Shown here in pieces: positions 17,495-26,670 of a stretch of DNA of 64,000 bases. The stretch comes from Marinibacterium profundimaris (GTDB lineage Bacteria > Pseudomonadota > Alphaproteobacteria > Rhodobacterales > Rhodobacteraceae), in contig NZ_AQQR01000012.1 of the NCBI RefSeq assembly GCF_002210095.1, positions 1-64,000 of the forward strand, in the 5' to 3' direction. A program made the translations under genes and the position numbers. The notes below the pieces were generated by a model. That model was given only the letters and a program-made list of their open reading frames with translations. It did no database searches and was not told the origin of the DNA. How positions within the stretch are numbered: position 1 is the stretch's first letter; each line of letters starts with the position of its first letter.

Positions 17495-18487
17495 TCACTG
17501 CATGGCCTCCTCCCCTGCCCTGGGCAAACCGGATGTCACCGGCCCGCCTGCCCCGCCATGGCCGAAAAGCCGCGCAACCGCCCCTGTCCCGGGCGCGCTC
17601 AGCCGCGTGGCGCCGAGGGTCAGAAGCTGCGCGCCCGCGCCCAGCTTGAACCGCGCCAGCCCGGGCGCGCGGTCTGTGTCCAGCGCCCCGAGGTCGATCC
17701 AGGCGTAGCCACGGGCCGACAGCCAGCGCGCCGCCTGCCAGAGCAGCAGGTTATGGGCGTGGCATCGCCGGCCCAGCTCGTCCGACCAGCCGATATGATA
17801 GCTTGCACCCTGGCCGTGCAGCAGAAAGAGCATCGCGGCCACCGTCGCCTTGCGATAGCGCGCCACGAAAAGCCGGGTCGCGCGGGCGCCGTTGAGGACC
17901 CGCCAGGCATGGGTGAAGGCGGCCGGCAAGCTGCGATAGCCCCGCCGCCGCGCCTGCGCCGCCTCGCGCAGCAGCAACCAATGGTCGGCCTCCTCGGGCA
18001 GGGGGGTGTTCCGGATGATCAAAGGCCCCTCTTGCGCGCGGCGCAGACGGTTGCGCCACTTGCCATGCATGGCGGCCAGCATCTGCGCCTCGGACCCCAG
18101 CGCAAGCCGCGCCTGGTTGGCCGGCGTCATCATCGGCAGCAGGCCGGAGTGCTGCATCACGTCCTGCCCGGCCAGCGGATCGCAGCTAAGCAATACCGCG
18201 CGGCAGTCACGGCGCAAGCGGGCCACCAGCGCCTCGGTTCCGGCGCGCGCGTCGGCCGGGCCGACGTCGGGCGCCCAGGTCGGCCCGCGGGAGACCAGTG
18301 CGACATCGCCAACCAGCGGCACGCGCCGAAGCAGCACCTGCGCGGTGGCCCGATGCGCCCCCGGGGTCCCAAGCGCGTAGCGGTCCACGCGCGATCCCAT
18401 GGCCCGGCAGGTCGCGCCGTAGTGATCATGCTGTTGCATCGGAACCGGCCCCGTTGCGGCCAGCCGGTCCAGTTTCTGCCAATCCAT
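17495..18487 (-). CDS. FemAB-like / BioF2-type GNAT acyltransferase
   Basis: A 330-residue protein with the double-GNAT layout of the FemAB-related acetyltransferase family (PF13480). The second half carries the recognisable AAMLFLLHGQGASYHIGWSD, the HNLLLWQAARWLSARGYAWIDLGALD segment, and a final FKLGAGAQLLTLG, as in peptidoglycan or exopolysaccharide aminoacyl/acyl transferases. The substrate is unknown. It is convergent with the OmpA-type gene, and its start is 48 bases from the divergent small ORF at 18536. No membrane segment or signal is visible, so it is probably cytoplasmic. Confidence 0.75.
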   Translation of the reverse strand: MDWQKLDRLAATGPVPMQQHDHYGATCRAMGSRVDRYALGTPGAHRATAQVLLRRVPLVGDVALVSRGPTWAPDVGPADARAGTEALVARLRRDCRAVLLSCDPLAGQDVMQHSGLLPMMTPANQARLALGSEAQMLAAMHGKWRNRLRRAQEGPLIIRNTPLPEEADHWLLLREAAQARRRGYRSLPAAFTHAWRVLNGARATRLFVARYRKATVAAMLFLLHGQGASYHIGWSDELGRRCHAHNLLLWQAARWLSARGYAWIDLGALDTDRAPGLARFKLGAGAQLLTLGATRLSAPGTGAVARLFGHGGAGGPVTSGLPRAGEEAMQ

Positions 18488-18535
18488 GGGTCGGGATTAA
18501 CCATCCGAAAACCTAAGACGCGGTAAACGGAACCC

Positions 18536-18700
18536 ATGAAACTGCGAAAGCAAACGAGAGCGCCGCCGGTCCTTGGCATCTCGGCCGCGCGCCCCCGCCC
18601 GACGATGGCCGGGGCGTTCTGGCTGGCGCTGGCAATCGCCCTGCCGGCCGGCGCGCTGCTCTGCGGGGTCGAGGTGATCTGGCGCGTCGCGATGCGCTGA
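18536..18700 (+). CDS. Small single-span membrane protein (54 residues)
   Basis: The ORF encodes a basic N-terminus (MKLRKQTRAPPVLGISAARP) and one convincing membrane helix (AGAFWLALAIALPAGALLCGVEVIW), ending in RVAMR. Positive charges before the helix suggest the N-terminus stays inside. Codon third positions are GC-rich as in neighbouring genes. The ribosome binding site is weak (AAACGGAACCC). It sits alone between the FemAB-like gene and hisG, read on the opposite strand from both. I do not recognise a family; chance cannot be excluded. Confidence 0.5.
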   Translation: MKLRKQTRAPPVLGISAARPRPTMAGAFWLALAIALPAGALLCGVEVIWRVAMR

Positions 18701-18728
18701 CCGGGCATGCGCCGCGGATCAGCGGGCG

Positions 18729-19421
18729 TCAGCCGTCGATACGGTCGAGGAATTCGGCCAGCGTGGTCCGGTCCCCGGTGTCGTAGGGCGCCACGCGGCT
18801 GCGCCAGAGCGTTGCCTGGCTGCGCAGGATCAGCCCGTCGGACAGGATCTTCAGGTGGTTGGCGCGCAGGGTTTCCCCGGTCGAGGTGATATCGGCGATC
18901 GCTTCGGCGGTCTCGTTCTTCACCGTGCCCTCGGTCGCACCCTGGCTGTCGACCAGCATGTAGTCGGCCACGCCTTCGTCCCGCAGGAAATCACGGACAA
19001 GGCGATGATATTTCGTAGCAATCCGCAGGCGGTGGCCATGGGCGGCCCGGAACCCGGCGGCGGCGGCATCCAGATCGTCAAGCGTGTCCACGTCGACCCA
19101 GAAACGCGGCACCGCGAGGATCAGATCGGCATCGCCGAAGCCCATCGGCTGGATCTCTTCGACCTGCTGTTCCCAGCGGGCGAGCTTTTCGTGGATCAGG
19201 TCGGTGCCTGTGACGCCGAGGTGAATGCGCCCGGCGGCCAGTTCGCGCGGGATCTCTCCGGCCGACAAAAGCACCAGCGACACGCCCTCGATCCCCTCGA
19301 CCATGCCGGCATATTCCCGGTCCGAGCCCGAGCGCGACAGGCGGATGCCACTGCGCTCGAACCAGTCGAAGGTCTTCTCCATCAGCCGCCCCTTGGACGG
19401 CACGCCAAGCTTCAGGGTCAT
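18729..19421 (-). CDS. hisG: ATP phosphoribosyltransferase, short catalytic subunit
   Basis: A 230-residue short-form HisG, the first enzyme of histidine synthesis, condensing ATP and PRPP. It has LGVPSKGRLMEKT at the start, SAGEIPRELAAGRIHLGVTGTDL, and the PRPP-binding DITSTGETLRANHLKIL near residues 167-183. Short HisG lacks the C-terminal regulatory domain and needs HisZ, which is encoded immediately upstream with a four-base overlap (19418-19421). Feedback inhibition by histidine is expected through HisZ. It is the last gene of hisS-hisZ-hisG. Confidence 0.95.
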   Translation of the reverse strand: MTLKLGVPSKGRLMEKTFDWFERSGIRLSRSGSDREYAGMVEGIEGVSLVLLSAGEIPRELAAGRIHLGVTGTDLIHEKLARWEQQVEEIQPMGFGDADLILAVPRFWVDVDTLDDLDAAAAGFRAAHGHRLRIATKYHRLVRDFLRDEGVADYMLVDSQGATEGTVKNETAEAIADITSTGETLRANHLKILSDGLILRSQATLWRSRVAPYDTGDRTTLAEFLDRIDG

Positions 19422-20518
19422 CGCGCGGCCTCCCGCAGTTCGAGCATCAGGCCCGGGCGCAGCACGGCGCCGACGGCCGGGATCTCTGCCCCCTGGCCCA
19501 GCTGGCGGGTCAGCGCGTCATACCGCCCGCCGGTGGCGACCGGGGGCAGATCCGGCCGACCGAGGACCGAGAAGCCGAAGACGAAGCCGTCGTAATATTC
19601 CATGGACGTGCGGCCATAGCTGGCCTCGAATTCCAGGTCGTCGACGTCGATCCCGCGCCCCGCCAGCGCGGTCAGCCGCGATTCGAGCCCGTCGAGCGCC
19701 GGGGTGATCGCGGGCAGGTCCACCGCGATGTCGCGCAGCTGCTGCAGGGCGAAGGGCGCGGTTTCGCGCACCGCCAGCAGGGCGTCGATGCCGGCCAGCT
19801 CATGCGCGCTCATGGGCGGCGTTTCGGCCTCGTCGCGCAGCTCGCGCAGGCGGTGGACGATTTCGGCCCGGCTGCGCAGGCCGATCTCGGCCCCGGCACC
19901 GACGAAGGGATCGGCGGCGTCGAACAGCGCGGCGCGGGCGGGCGCGGGGCGCGCGGCGGCCGCGTAACGGTCCAGCAGGGTGCGGAAGCGACGCGGGCGC
20001 CAGATGTGGCGCAGCAGCATGTCCTTGCGGGCCCGGGTCGTGTGCAACCCCTGGACGGCGGCCTTGAGGATGCCGATATCGCCGGTGGCGGGACGCGCGG
20101 GAAGACCGTCAAGCGCCTGGGCAATCAGGGAAAACACCTCGGCATCGGCCTGGGCGGGATCGGTGCGGTCGAAGACCTCATAGCCGACCTGGATATATTC
20201 GTTGGCGCGGTCCGGATCATGCTCCTGACGGCGGAAGACCTCTCCGGCATAGGTGTAGCGCGCGGGTTCGGCGCCTTGGGACATATGCATCTGCACGACC
20301 GGCACGGTGAAATCCGGGCGCATCATCTGCTCGCCGCGCAGGGCGTCGGTGGCGGTATAGGCGCGGGCGCGGATTTCCTCGCCGTAGAGGTCGAGAAGCG
20401 TATCGGCGGGCTGCAGGATCGGGGTTTCGACCGGGCGGGCGCCGGCCGCCTCGAACCGGGCGCGCAGCTGTGCGGCCAGGGCGAGGATGTCGGCACGCGC
20501 GGGCTTTGACCGGGGCAT
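19418..20518 (-). CDS. hisZ: ATP phosphoribosyltransferase regulatory subunit
   Basis: About 366 residues, a HisRS-like paralog without aminoacylation activity that activates short HisG. Class II synthetase features are visible: VETPILQPADTLLDLYGEE, LRGEQMMRPDFTVPVVQMH (motif 2 region), GEVFRRQEHDPDRANEYIQVGYEVF, and a late VATGGRYDALTRQLG. An open frame continues upstream to 20602 inside hisS. The ATG at 20518 overlaps the hisS stop (TGATG) and gives the natural N-terminus [18 protein letters not shown]. This makes hisS-hisZ-hisG one translationally coupled unit. Confidence 0.93.
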   Translation of the reverse strand: MPRSKPARADILALAAQLRARFEAAGARPVETPILQPADTLLDLYGEEIRARAYTATDALRGEQMMRPDFTVPVVQMHMSQGAEPARYTYAGEVFRRQEHDPDRANEYIQVGYEVFDRTDPAQADAEVFSLIAQALDGLPARPATGDIGILKAAVQGLHTTRARKDMLLRHIWRPRRFRTLLDRYAAAARPAPARAALFDAADPFVGAGAEIGLRSRAEIVHRLRELRDEAETPPMSAHELAGIDALLAVRETAPFALQQLRDIAVDLPAITPALDGLESRLTALAGRGIDVDDLEFEASYGRTSMEYYDGFVFGFSVLGRPDLPPVATGGRYDALTRQLGQGAEIPAVGAVLRPGLMLELREAAR

Positions 20519-22032
20519 CAGCCCTGTCCGTCCAGGATCTTGCGGATGGTCGCGACCAGCTCGCTGCGCGGCACTTCGACCTGCGAGGGGCGTTCCTTCC
20601 ATTCCTCGAGCGTGGCGTTCTCGGCGATCTGCTTGCCGAGGATCAGGTCCTTGACCTGCACCACGCCGCGCGCCTTTTCGTCGGCGCCCTCGATGACGGC
20701 GGCGGGGCTGTCGCGGCGGTCGGCATACTTGAGCTGGTTGCCGAAGTTCTTCGGGTTGCCCAGGTAGACCTCGGCCCGGATGCCGGCATTGCGCAGTTCG
20801 GCGACCATGGCCTGGTAATCGGCCATGCGGTCGCGGTCCATGACGGTGACGACGACGGGGCCGTGGGCCTCGGAGTGGATCCGGCCCTTTTCGCGGAGCG
20901 CCGTGAGCAGGCGGTCGACGCCGATCGAGACGCCGGTGGCCGGAACGGCCTGGCCGGTGAACCGCTTGACGAGGTCGTCATAGCGGCCGCCCCCCGCGAC
21001 CGAACCGAACTGGCGCTTGCGGCCCTTCTCGTCGAAGACCTCGAAGGTCAGCTCGGCCTCGTAGACCGGGCCGGTGTAGTAGCCGAGGCCGCGCACGACC
21101 GAAGGGTCGATGACAATGCGGTCGGGGCCGTAGCCGGCGGCGTCGAGCAATTCGGCGATCTGCCTCAGCTCGAGCACACCTTGACCACCGACGGCGTTGG
21201 TACCGATGGCCGCCGTAAGGTTGTCGAGTGTCTCCTGATTGCTCGAGCCCTTCGACGTCAGAAACTGGATAACAGGTTCGATCTGGTCATCGTTCAGTCC
21301 GACGCCATCAATGTAGGCCCCTGACGCATCAAGACGCCCTTTGCCGAGCAGTTCGCGCACTCCCGCTTCGCCAACCTTGTCGAACTTGTCGATCGTCCGC
21401 AGAACGCCCTGCATCCGCTCTTCGCCGCTCGGATCGCCTGCACCAATCGTTTCCGCGACCGCTTCTGGCTCGCCGAAGATGTTCCCGAGCACCCCGTTCA
21501 GGACCTTCCGGTTGTTGATCCGGATCAGGTAGTCGCCCCGTGGGATCCCAACGATTTCCAGCGCATCCGAGAGCATCGCGCAGATCTCGGCATCGGCGGC
21601 CATCGAGGCCGTGCCGACCGTATCCGCATCGCATTGGTAGAACTGGCGGAACCGCCCCGGCCCAGGCTTCTCGTTGCGCCAGACCGGGCCCATGGCGTAG
21701 CGCCTGTAGGGCGTGGGCAGGTCGTTGCGGTGCTGGGCGTAGACGCGGGCCAGCGGCGCGGTCAGGTCGTAGCGGAGCGCGACCCAGTCGCTGTCGTCCT
21801 CCTGCCAGGCGAAGACGCCTTCGTTCGGGCGATCCACGTCGGGAAGGAACTTGCCCAGCGCCTCGACCGTCTCGACCGCGCTCGATTCCAGCGCGTCGAA
21901 GCCGTAGCGATGGTAGACCCCGGCAATCGTCCGCAGCATCTCCGTGCGTTCGGTGACTTCCGGCCCGAAATAGTCGCGGAACCCTTTCGGGGTTTCCGCC
22001 TTGGGACGGGGCTGTTTCTTGGGCTTGGCCAT
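20518..22032 (-). CDS. hisS: Histidyl-tRNA synthetase
   Basis: A 504-residue class II synthetase. It begins [21 protein letters not shown], with motif 2 [17 protein letters not shown] and [23 protein letters not shown]. The histidine-binding [11 protein letters not shown] follows, then motif 3 [10 protein letters not shown]...[11 protein letters not shown] and an anticodon-binding C-terminal domain. The long form with a roughly 150-residue insertion is typical of alphaproteobacteria. The segment coding for the insertion (about 21170-21560) uses visibly fewer GC-ending codons than the flanks, suggesting a recombined block. I start at 22032 because the upstream extension to 22089 is arginine-rich and not conserved-looking. 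Confidence 0.95.
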   Translation of the reverse strand: MAKPKKQPRPKAETPKGFRDYFGPEVTERTEMLRTIAGVYHRYGFDALESSAVETVEALGKFLPDVDRPNEGVFAWQEDDSDWVALRYDLTAPLARVYAQHRNDLPTPYRRYAMGPVWRNEKPGPGRFRQFYQCDADTVGTASMAADAEICAMLSDALEIVGIPRGDYLIRINNRKVLNGVLGNIFGEPEAVAETIGAGDPSGEERMQGVLRTIDKFDKVGEAGVRELLGKGRLDASGAYIDGVGLNDDQIEPVIQFLTSKGSSNQETLDNLTAAIGTNAVGGQGVLELRQIAELLDAAGYGPDRIVIDPSVVRGLGYYTGPVYEAELTFEVFDEKGRKRQFGSVAGGGRYDDLVKRFTGQAVPATGVSIGVDRLLTALREKGRIHSEAHGPVVVTVMDRDRMADYQAMVAELRNAGIRAEVYLGNPKNFGNQLKYADRRDSPAAVIEGADEKARGVVQVKDLILGKQIAENATLEEWKERPSQVEVPRSELVATIRKILDGQG

Positions 22033-22142
22033 GGGTCTGCATCCCCTCTTTTCGCGGCGCGGTCTAGCCGAAGGGCGGGGGCGGGGCAAGGCGCTGCGGG
22101 CAAACGGGGATGGGCGATGCGCCGCGGCGGGTTGACCGGCGC

Positions 22143-22164
22143 GGTGGGGTGAAACCCCACCCTA
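22143..22164 (-). repeat. GTAGGGTGGGG palindrome, single copy
   Basis: GGTGGGGTGAAACCCCACCCTA, reading in reverse as the TAGGGTGGGGTTTC repeat family, forms a GTGGGGT/ACCCCAC hairpin. It is the second of five sites in the window. Confidence 0.8.
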
Positions 22165-22324
22165 ACGCGGGACCCCTGGACGGTGCCGGACATGGCCCGG
22201 GAAGGCGCCCCGCCCGCGCAGCTCTCCGGACGCCGGCGGCCTGACCTGAAGCGGACCTGTGAGGGCGCGCGCGGCAGAGACCCGGAGGCCGCGCCCCACC
22301 CCGGCCTTCGGCACGGTCGGCCCG

Positions 22325-22352
22325 TTGCCGCCCCGGCGCGCGCGCATTAATC
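22325..22352 (+). promoter_or_regulatory. Candidate promoter for leaderless dnaE transcript
   Basis: TTGCCG (22325-22330) and TTAATC (22347-22352) are 16 bases apart. Transcription would begin about at the dnaE ATG (22360), which has no Shine-Dalgarno sequence, so a leaderless mRNA is plausible. Confidence 0.35.
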
Positions 22353-22359
22353 TCGCGCC

Positions 22360-25300
22360 ATGAGCAGCACGCCCGGATTCGTCCACCTCCGCCTTCACAC
22401 CGAATATTCGCTTCTGGAAGGCGCCATGCGCCTGAAGAAACTGCCCGGCCAATGCGCCGGTCTGGGCATGCCCGCCGTGGCGGTGACGGATACCAACAAC
22501 CTCTTCTGCGCGCTGGAATTCTCGGTCGGGGCGGCCGGCGCCGGGGTGCAGCCGATCATCGGCATGCAGACCGACCTCACCTATATCGTGCCCGAACCAG
22601 GCGCCAAGCCGAAGCCGCCCGCGCCGCTGGTCCTGCTGGCCCAGACCGAGGAGGGGTACGAGAACCTGATGGCGCTCAACACCTGCCTGTATGTCGGCAA
22701 GCAGGGCGAGCTGCCGCAGATCACCCTCGATCAGCTGGAGGCGCATGCCGCCGGTGTCATCTGCCTGACCGGCGGGCCGGACGGGCCGGTGGGCCGGCTG
22801 CTGCAGTCCGGGCACCGGGCCGATGCCGAGGCGCTGGTCCAGCGGCTGGCGAAGGCCTTTCCGAACCGGCTGTATATCGAGCTGCAGCGCCATCCGGGCG
22901 AGGATGGCCAGCCCGAGGCCGAGCGTCTGACCGAACGCGGCCACATCGAGATGGCCTATGCGATGGACCTGCCGCTGGTCGCGACAAACGATGTCTATTT
23001 CCCGAAACCGGACATGTACGAGGCCCACGATGCGCTGATCTGCATCGCCGAGGGCGCCTATGTCGACCAGCAGGAAGACCGCCGCCGGCTGACCGCGCAG
23101 CATTACCTGAAATCGCCGCAAGAGATGATCACGCTGTTCGCCGATCTGCCGGAGGCCGTCGAGAACACGGTGGAGATCGCCAAGCGCTGCGCCTTCATGG
23201 CCTATCGGCGCGATCCGATCCTGCCGAAATTCGCCGATGACGAGGTGGTCGAACTGCGCCGCCAGGCGGTTGAGGGGCTGAAGGCGCGGCTGGAGGTGAT
23301 CCCCCATGCCGCCCCTGTCGAAGACTACGAGAAACGGCTGGAATTCGAGCTGGGCATCATCGAGGGGATGGGCTTTCCGGGCTACTTCCTGATCGTTGCG
23401 GACTTCATCAAGTGGGCCAAGGATCACGATATTCCGGTGGGACCTGGGCGCGGCTCGGGGGCCGGCAGCCTTGTCGCCTATGCGCTGACGATCACCAACC
23501 TCGACCCGCTGCGCTATTCGCTGCTGTTCGAGAGGTTCCTGAACCCCGAACGGGTTTCGATGCCCGACTTCGACATCGACTTCTGCATGGACCGCCGCGA
23601 AGAGGTGATCCGCTACGTGCAGGACAAGTATGGCCACGACAAGGTGGCGCAGATCATCACCTTCGGTGCGCTTCTGTCCAAGGCCGCCGTGCGCGACGTG
23701 GGCCGGGTGCTGCAGCTGCCCTATGGCCAAGTGGACCGGCTGTCGAAGATGATCCCGGTGGAGGGGGTGAAGCCCGTCTCGATCGAGAAGGCCTTGCAGG
23801 ACGAGCCACGCCTGCGCGAGGAGGCCCGCAACGAGGAGGTGGTGAAGCGCCTGCTCACCTACGGCCAGCAGGTCGAGGGGCTGCTGCGGAACGCCTCGAC
23901 CCACGCCGCCGGCGTGGTGATCGGCGACCGGCCGCTGGACCGGCTGGTGCCTCTGTACCAGGATCCGCGCTCGGACATGCCGGCGACCCAGTTCAACATG
24001 AAATGGGTGGAACAGGCCGGGTTGGTGAAGTTCGACTTTCTGGGTCTCAAGACCCTGACCGTGATCCAGAACGCGTTGGACCTGATCCTGAAATCCGGCC
24101 GCCCCCTGCACGTGGCCGCCGACGGCACCGAGCTTTACGAGCCGGTGCCGGGGACCGAGAACGACATCGACTCGATCCCGCTGGACGACGAGGCGACCTA
24201 CAAGCTTTACGCCAGCGCCAAGACCGTGGCCGTGTTCCAGGTGGAAAGCTCGGGCATGATGGACGCGCTCAAGCGGATGCGCCCCACCTGTATCGAGGAT
24301 ATCGTCGCGCTCGTGGCGCTCTATCGTCCCGGCCCGATGGAGAACATCCCGACCTATTGCGAGGTGAAGAACGGGGTGAAACAGATCTCCTCGGTTCACC
24401 CGCTGATCGATTACATCCTCGAAGAGACCCAGGGCATCATCGTCTACCAGGAACAGGTGATGCAGATCGCCCAGGTCATGGCGGGCTATTCGCTGGGCGG
24501 CGCCGACCTTCTGCGCCGCGCCATGGGCAAGAAGATCAAGGAGGCGATGGACGCCGAGCGCCCGAAATTCACCAAGGGCGCGATGGACAACGGCGTGGAC
24601 GAGGCCAAGGCGAAGGAGGTCTTCGACCTTCTGGAGAAATTCGCCAACTACGGTTTCAACAAGTCCCACGCGGCCGCCTACGCCGTGGTCAGCTACCAGA
24701 CCGGCTGGCTCAAGGCGAACCACCCGGTGGAGTTCATGGCCGGCGTCATGAACTGCGATATCCACCTTACCGACAAGCTGGGCATCTATTTCGAAGAGGT
24801 CCGCAAGGGCCTGTCCCTGCCCTATATCCCGCCCTGCGTGAACCGGTCCGAGGCCACGTTCGACGTCAAGGACGGGCACCTGGTCTATGCGCTGGGGGCG
24901 TTGAAGAACGTGGGCCTCGAGGCGATGAAGCTGGTGACCGAGGCGCGTCGCGCCGGAGGCACGCCCGAAAACCCGGTCGAGCAGCCGTTCGTGAACCTCT
25001 ACGATTTTGCACGGCGTGTGGACCTGAAGAAGGTCGGCAAGCGCCCGCTGGAGATGATGGCCCGCGCCGGCGCCTTCGATACGCTCGATCCCAATCGGCG
25101 CCGGGTGTTCGACAGCCTCGACGCGCTGGTGGCCTATTCGGCGGCGATCCACGAACAGAAGGCCTCCGCGCAGGTGTCGCTGTTCGGCGAGGCCGGCGAC
25201 GATCTGCCCGAGCCGCGCCTCTCGCCCGCCTCCGACTGGTTGCCGGCCGAGCGGCTGGGCGAGGAATTCAAGGCGATCGGCTTCTACCTGACCGGCCATC

Positions 25301-25890
25301 CGCTGGACGACTACATGGGCCCGCTCAGGCGCCAGAACGTGCTGACGCTGGACGATGTGACGGCCAAGGCGCAGAACGGGCCGCTGATCGCCAAGCTCGC
25401 CGGTGTCGTTACCGCGCGGCAGGAGAGGAAATCGGCCAAGGGCAACCGGTTCGCCTTTGTCGGGATGTCCGATCCCACGGGCAATTACGAGGTCACCCTG
25501 TTCTCCGAGGCGCTGGAAGCCTCGCGGGAATTCCTCGACGCGGGGTCCAACGTGGTGGTGACGGTTGAGGCGACGATGGAATCGGACCAGCTGAAGCTGC
25601 TGGGCCGTTCGGTGGCGCCGATCGACAGTGTCGCGGCGGCGGCGGGCGGAACCTTTGGCCTGCGGATCTACATCGAGGATGCGGCGGCGGTCTCGACCGT
25701 GGCCGGTGTTCTGGACCAGGCGAAACAGGCCGCCAAGCAGGCCGCGCGGGGGCCGGTGCAGCTGTGCCTGCAGCATCCGTCGCTGCCGGGCGAGGTGGAC
25801 ATGGATCTGGGGTCCGATTTCGCGGTGAACCCCCAGGTGAAGGGCGCGCTGAAGTCGCTGGACGGGGTGGTCACGGTCGAGGATCTCTGA
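22360..25890 (+). CDS. dnaE: DNA polymerase III alpha subunit
   Basis: A 1176-residue replicative polymerase. The N-terminal PHP domain starts FVHLRLHTEYSLLEGAM. The palm domain has PVGPGRGSGAGSLVAYAL and the catalytic aspartates in MPDFDIDFCMDRREEVI. The fingers region includes YRPGPMENIPTY and NYGFNKSHAAAYAVVSYQT. An OB-fold lies towards the end (GVVTARQERKSAKGNRFAFVGMSD), followed by the tau-binding tail. Length fits DnaE1. The ATG at 22360 lacks a ribosome binding site. It is divergent from hisS and convergent with slyX. Confidence 0.97.
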   Translation: MSSTPGFVHLRLHTEYSLLEGAMRLKKLPGQCAGLGMPAVAVTDTNNLFCALEFSVGAAGAGVQPIIGMQTDLTYIVPEPGAKPKPPAPLVLLAQTEEGYENLMALNTCLYVGKQGELPQITLDQLEAHAAGVICLTGGPDGPVGRLLQSGHRADAEALVQRLAKAFPNRLYIELQRHPGEDGQPEAERLTERGHIEMAYAMDLPLVATNDVYFPKPDMYEAHDALICIAEGAYVDQQEDRRRLTAQHYLKSPQEMITLFADLPEAVENTVEIAKRCAFMAYRRDPILPKFADDEVVELRRQAVEGLKARLEVIPHAAPVEDYEKRLEFELGIIEGMGFPGYFLIVADFIKWAKDHDIPVGPGRGSGAGSLVAYALTITNLDPLRYSLLFERFLNPERVSMPDFDIDFCMDRREEVIRYVQDKYGHDKVAQIITFGALLSKAAVRDVGRVLQLPYGQVDRLSKMIPVEGVKPVSIEKALQDEPRLREEARNEEVVKRLLTYGQQVEGLLRNASTHAAGVVIGDRPLDRLVPLYQDPRSDMPATQFNMKWVEQAGLVKFDFLGLKTLTVIQNALDLILKSGRPLHVAADGTELYEPVPGTENDIDSIPLDDEATYKLYASAKTVAVFQVESSGMMDALKRMRPTCIEDIVALVALYRPGPMENIPTYCEVKNGVKQISSVHPLIDYILEETQGIIVYQEQVMQIAQVMAGYSLGGADLLRRAMGKKIKEAMDAERPKFTKGAMDNGVDEAKAKEVFDLLEKFANYGFNKSHAAAYAVVSYQTGWLKANHPVEFMAGVMNCDIHLTDKLGIYFEEVRKGLSLPYIPPCVNRSEATFDVKDGHLVYALGALKNVGLEAMKLVTEARRAGGTPENPVEQPFVNLYDFARRVDLKKVGKRPLEMMARAGAFDTLDPNRRRVFDSLDALVAYSAAIHEQKASAQVSLFGEAGDDLPEPRLSPASDWLPAERLGEEFKAIGFYLTGHPLDDYMGPLRRQNVLTLDDVTAKAQNGPLIAKLAGVVTARQERKSAKGNRFAFVGMSDPTGNYEVTLFSEALEASREFLDAGSNVVVTVEATMESDQLKLLGRSVAPIDSVAAAAGGTFGLRIYIEDAAAVSTVAGVLDQAKQAAKQAARGPVQLCLQHPSLPGEVDMDLGSDFAVNPQVKGALKSLDGVVTVEDL

Positions 25891-25923
25891 GGCCGGGATA
25901 CGGTCACCGTCCCGGCCGCCGAT

Positions 25924-25946
25924 GTAGGGTGGGGTTTCACCCCACC
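25924..25946 (+). repeat. GTAGGGTGGGG palindrome, single copy
   Basis: GTAGGGTGGGGTTTCACCCC followed by ACC, 34 bases after the dnaE stop, between the convergent dnaE and slyX genes. The GGTGGGG/CCCCACC arms form a hairpin; no T-run follows. Confidence 0.8.
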
Positions 25947-25973
25947 GCCTGCCTGACACGCGGGCGCCGCGGA

Positions 25974-26168
25974 TCAGTAATGCGGCGGCCTCTCGTTGCC
26001 GAAGACCGCGCCGCCCGTGCCCTCGGCCTCGCGGTGGGCCTCGCGCTGCATCAGCATGGCCACCCGGCGGGTCAGCACATCGATCTCGCGGGCCTGGCCG
26101 GCAACCACATCGCTCAGCTCGTCGACGCTGCGCATCAGCTGCGCGATCTTTTCTTCCAAATCCTGCAT
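25974..26168 (-). CDS. slyX: SlyX family protein
   Basis: A 64-residue protein of the SlyX family. It starts MQDLEEKIAQLMRSVDELSD, continues as a short coiled coil to about residue 45, and ends in the family's diagnostic C-terminus RPPHY (usually PPHW or PPHY). The function of SlyX is not established; in enterobacteria the gene lies beside slyD. It is convergent with dnaE. The frame is open far upstream, but only this segment has family character, and the ATG at 26168 gives the family length. Confidence 0.85.
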   Translation of the reverse strand: MQDLEEKIAQLMRSVDELSDVVAGQAREIDVLTRRVAMLMQREAHREAEGTGGAVFGNERPPHY

Positions 26169-26262
26169 GGCATGCAGGTAACGCACGGGCGGCCCCGCGC
26201 CAAGCCTCATGTGCGGCGCATCCGCTTGTCGGTCCTGACGGACCGCCGCGCTGTTCAATGAA

Positions 26263-26320
26263 ATACTTAGCCGAAAGGCAAACTGTCTTGACCGAATCGC
26301 AGGCGCCTGAATACTTAGCC
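26263..26320 (+). promoter_or_regulatory. Promoter and duplicated ATACTTAGCC operator of the arsR-type gene
   Basis: ATACTTAGCC occurs at 26263-26272 and again at 26311-26320. TTGACC (26288-26293) lies 17-18 bases before a -10 (ATACTT or TACTTA) inside the second copy. A TTAG/CTAA dyad (26315-26318, 26327-26330) spans the start codon. Autorepression by the ArsR protein at these sites is the simplest reading. The transcript would be leaderless or nearly so. Confidence 0.5.
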
Positions 26321-26322
26321 AC

Positions 26323-26670
26323 ATGACTAACCAAATGGATGCCTTCTTTGCCGCCCTGTCGGATCCCACACGGCGGGCGGTGATCGAACGCCTTGTCTCC
26401 GGCCCTGCCCCGGTCGGAGAGCTGCACGCGCCGCATGACATCGCGCTGCCCACGTTTCTCAAGCATCTCAAGGTGCTGGAAGCCAGCGGCCTGGTGCGAT
26501 CCGAAAAGAAAGGCCGCGTGCGCATCGTGCATATCGAGGCCGCGCCGCTGGCCGAGGCCGAGCATTGGCTGCAGAGGCAACGCCGCATCTGGGAGAGCCG
26601 GCTGGACCGGCTGGGCGCCCTGGCCGAGCGGCTGGAACGTGAGCGTATGAGTACCGGAGAGACCCCATGA
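26323..26670 (+). CDS. ArsR-family winged-helix repressor
   Basis: A 115-residue regulator of the type paired with SRPBCC/AHSA1 proteins. MDAFFAALSDPTRRAVIERLVSG and LPTFLKHLKVLEASGLVRSEKKGRVR are the helix-turn-helix and wing. The cysteine metal-site motif of classic ArsR sensors is absent, so an organic ligand or no ligand is expected. It overlaps the SRPBCC gene by four bases. No ribosome binding site precedes the ATG. Confidence 0.88.
   Translation: MTNQMDAFFAALSDPTRRAVIERLVSGPAPVGELHAPHDIALPTFLKHLKVLEASGLVRSEKKGRVRIVHIEAAPLAEAEHWLQRQRRIWESRLDRLGALAERLERERMSTGETP

Larger units (their letters stand above)
22033..22359. other. hisS-dnaE divergent intergenic region
   Basis: This 327-base gap between divergent hisS and dnaE holds one copy of the GTAGGGTGGGG repeat (22143-22164) and a candidate dnaE promoter near its right end. 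The rest is GC-rich and shows no recognisable gene or RNA. Confidence 0.5.

Noticed and set aside
22162-26580. 1472-codon open frame antisense to dnaE
   Set aside because: It is a high-GC shadow of dnaE with His/Gln/Arg/Asp-rich composition and no domain; dnaE on the other strand is unmistakable.
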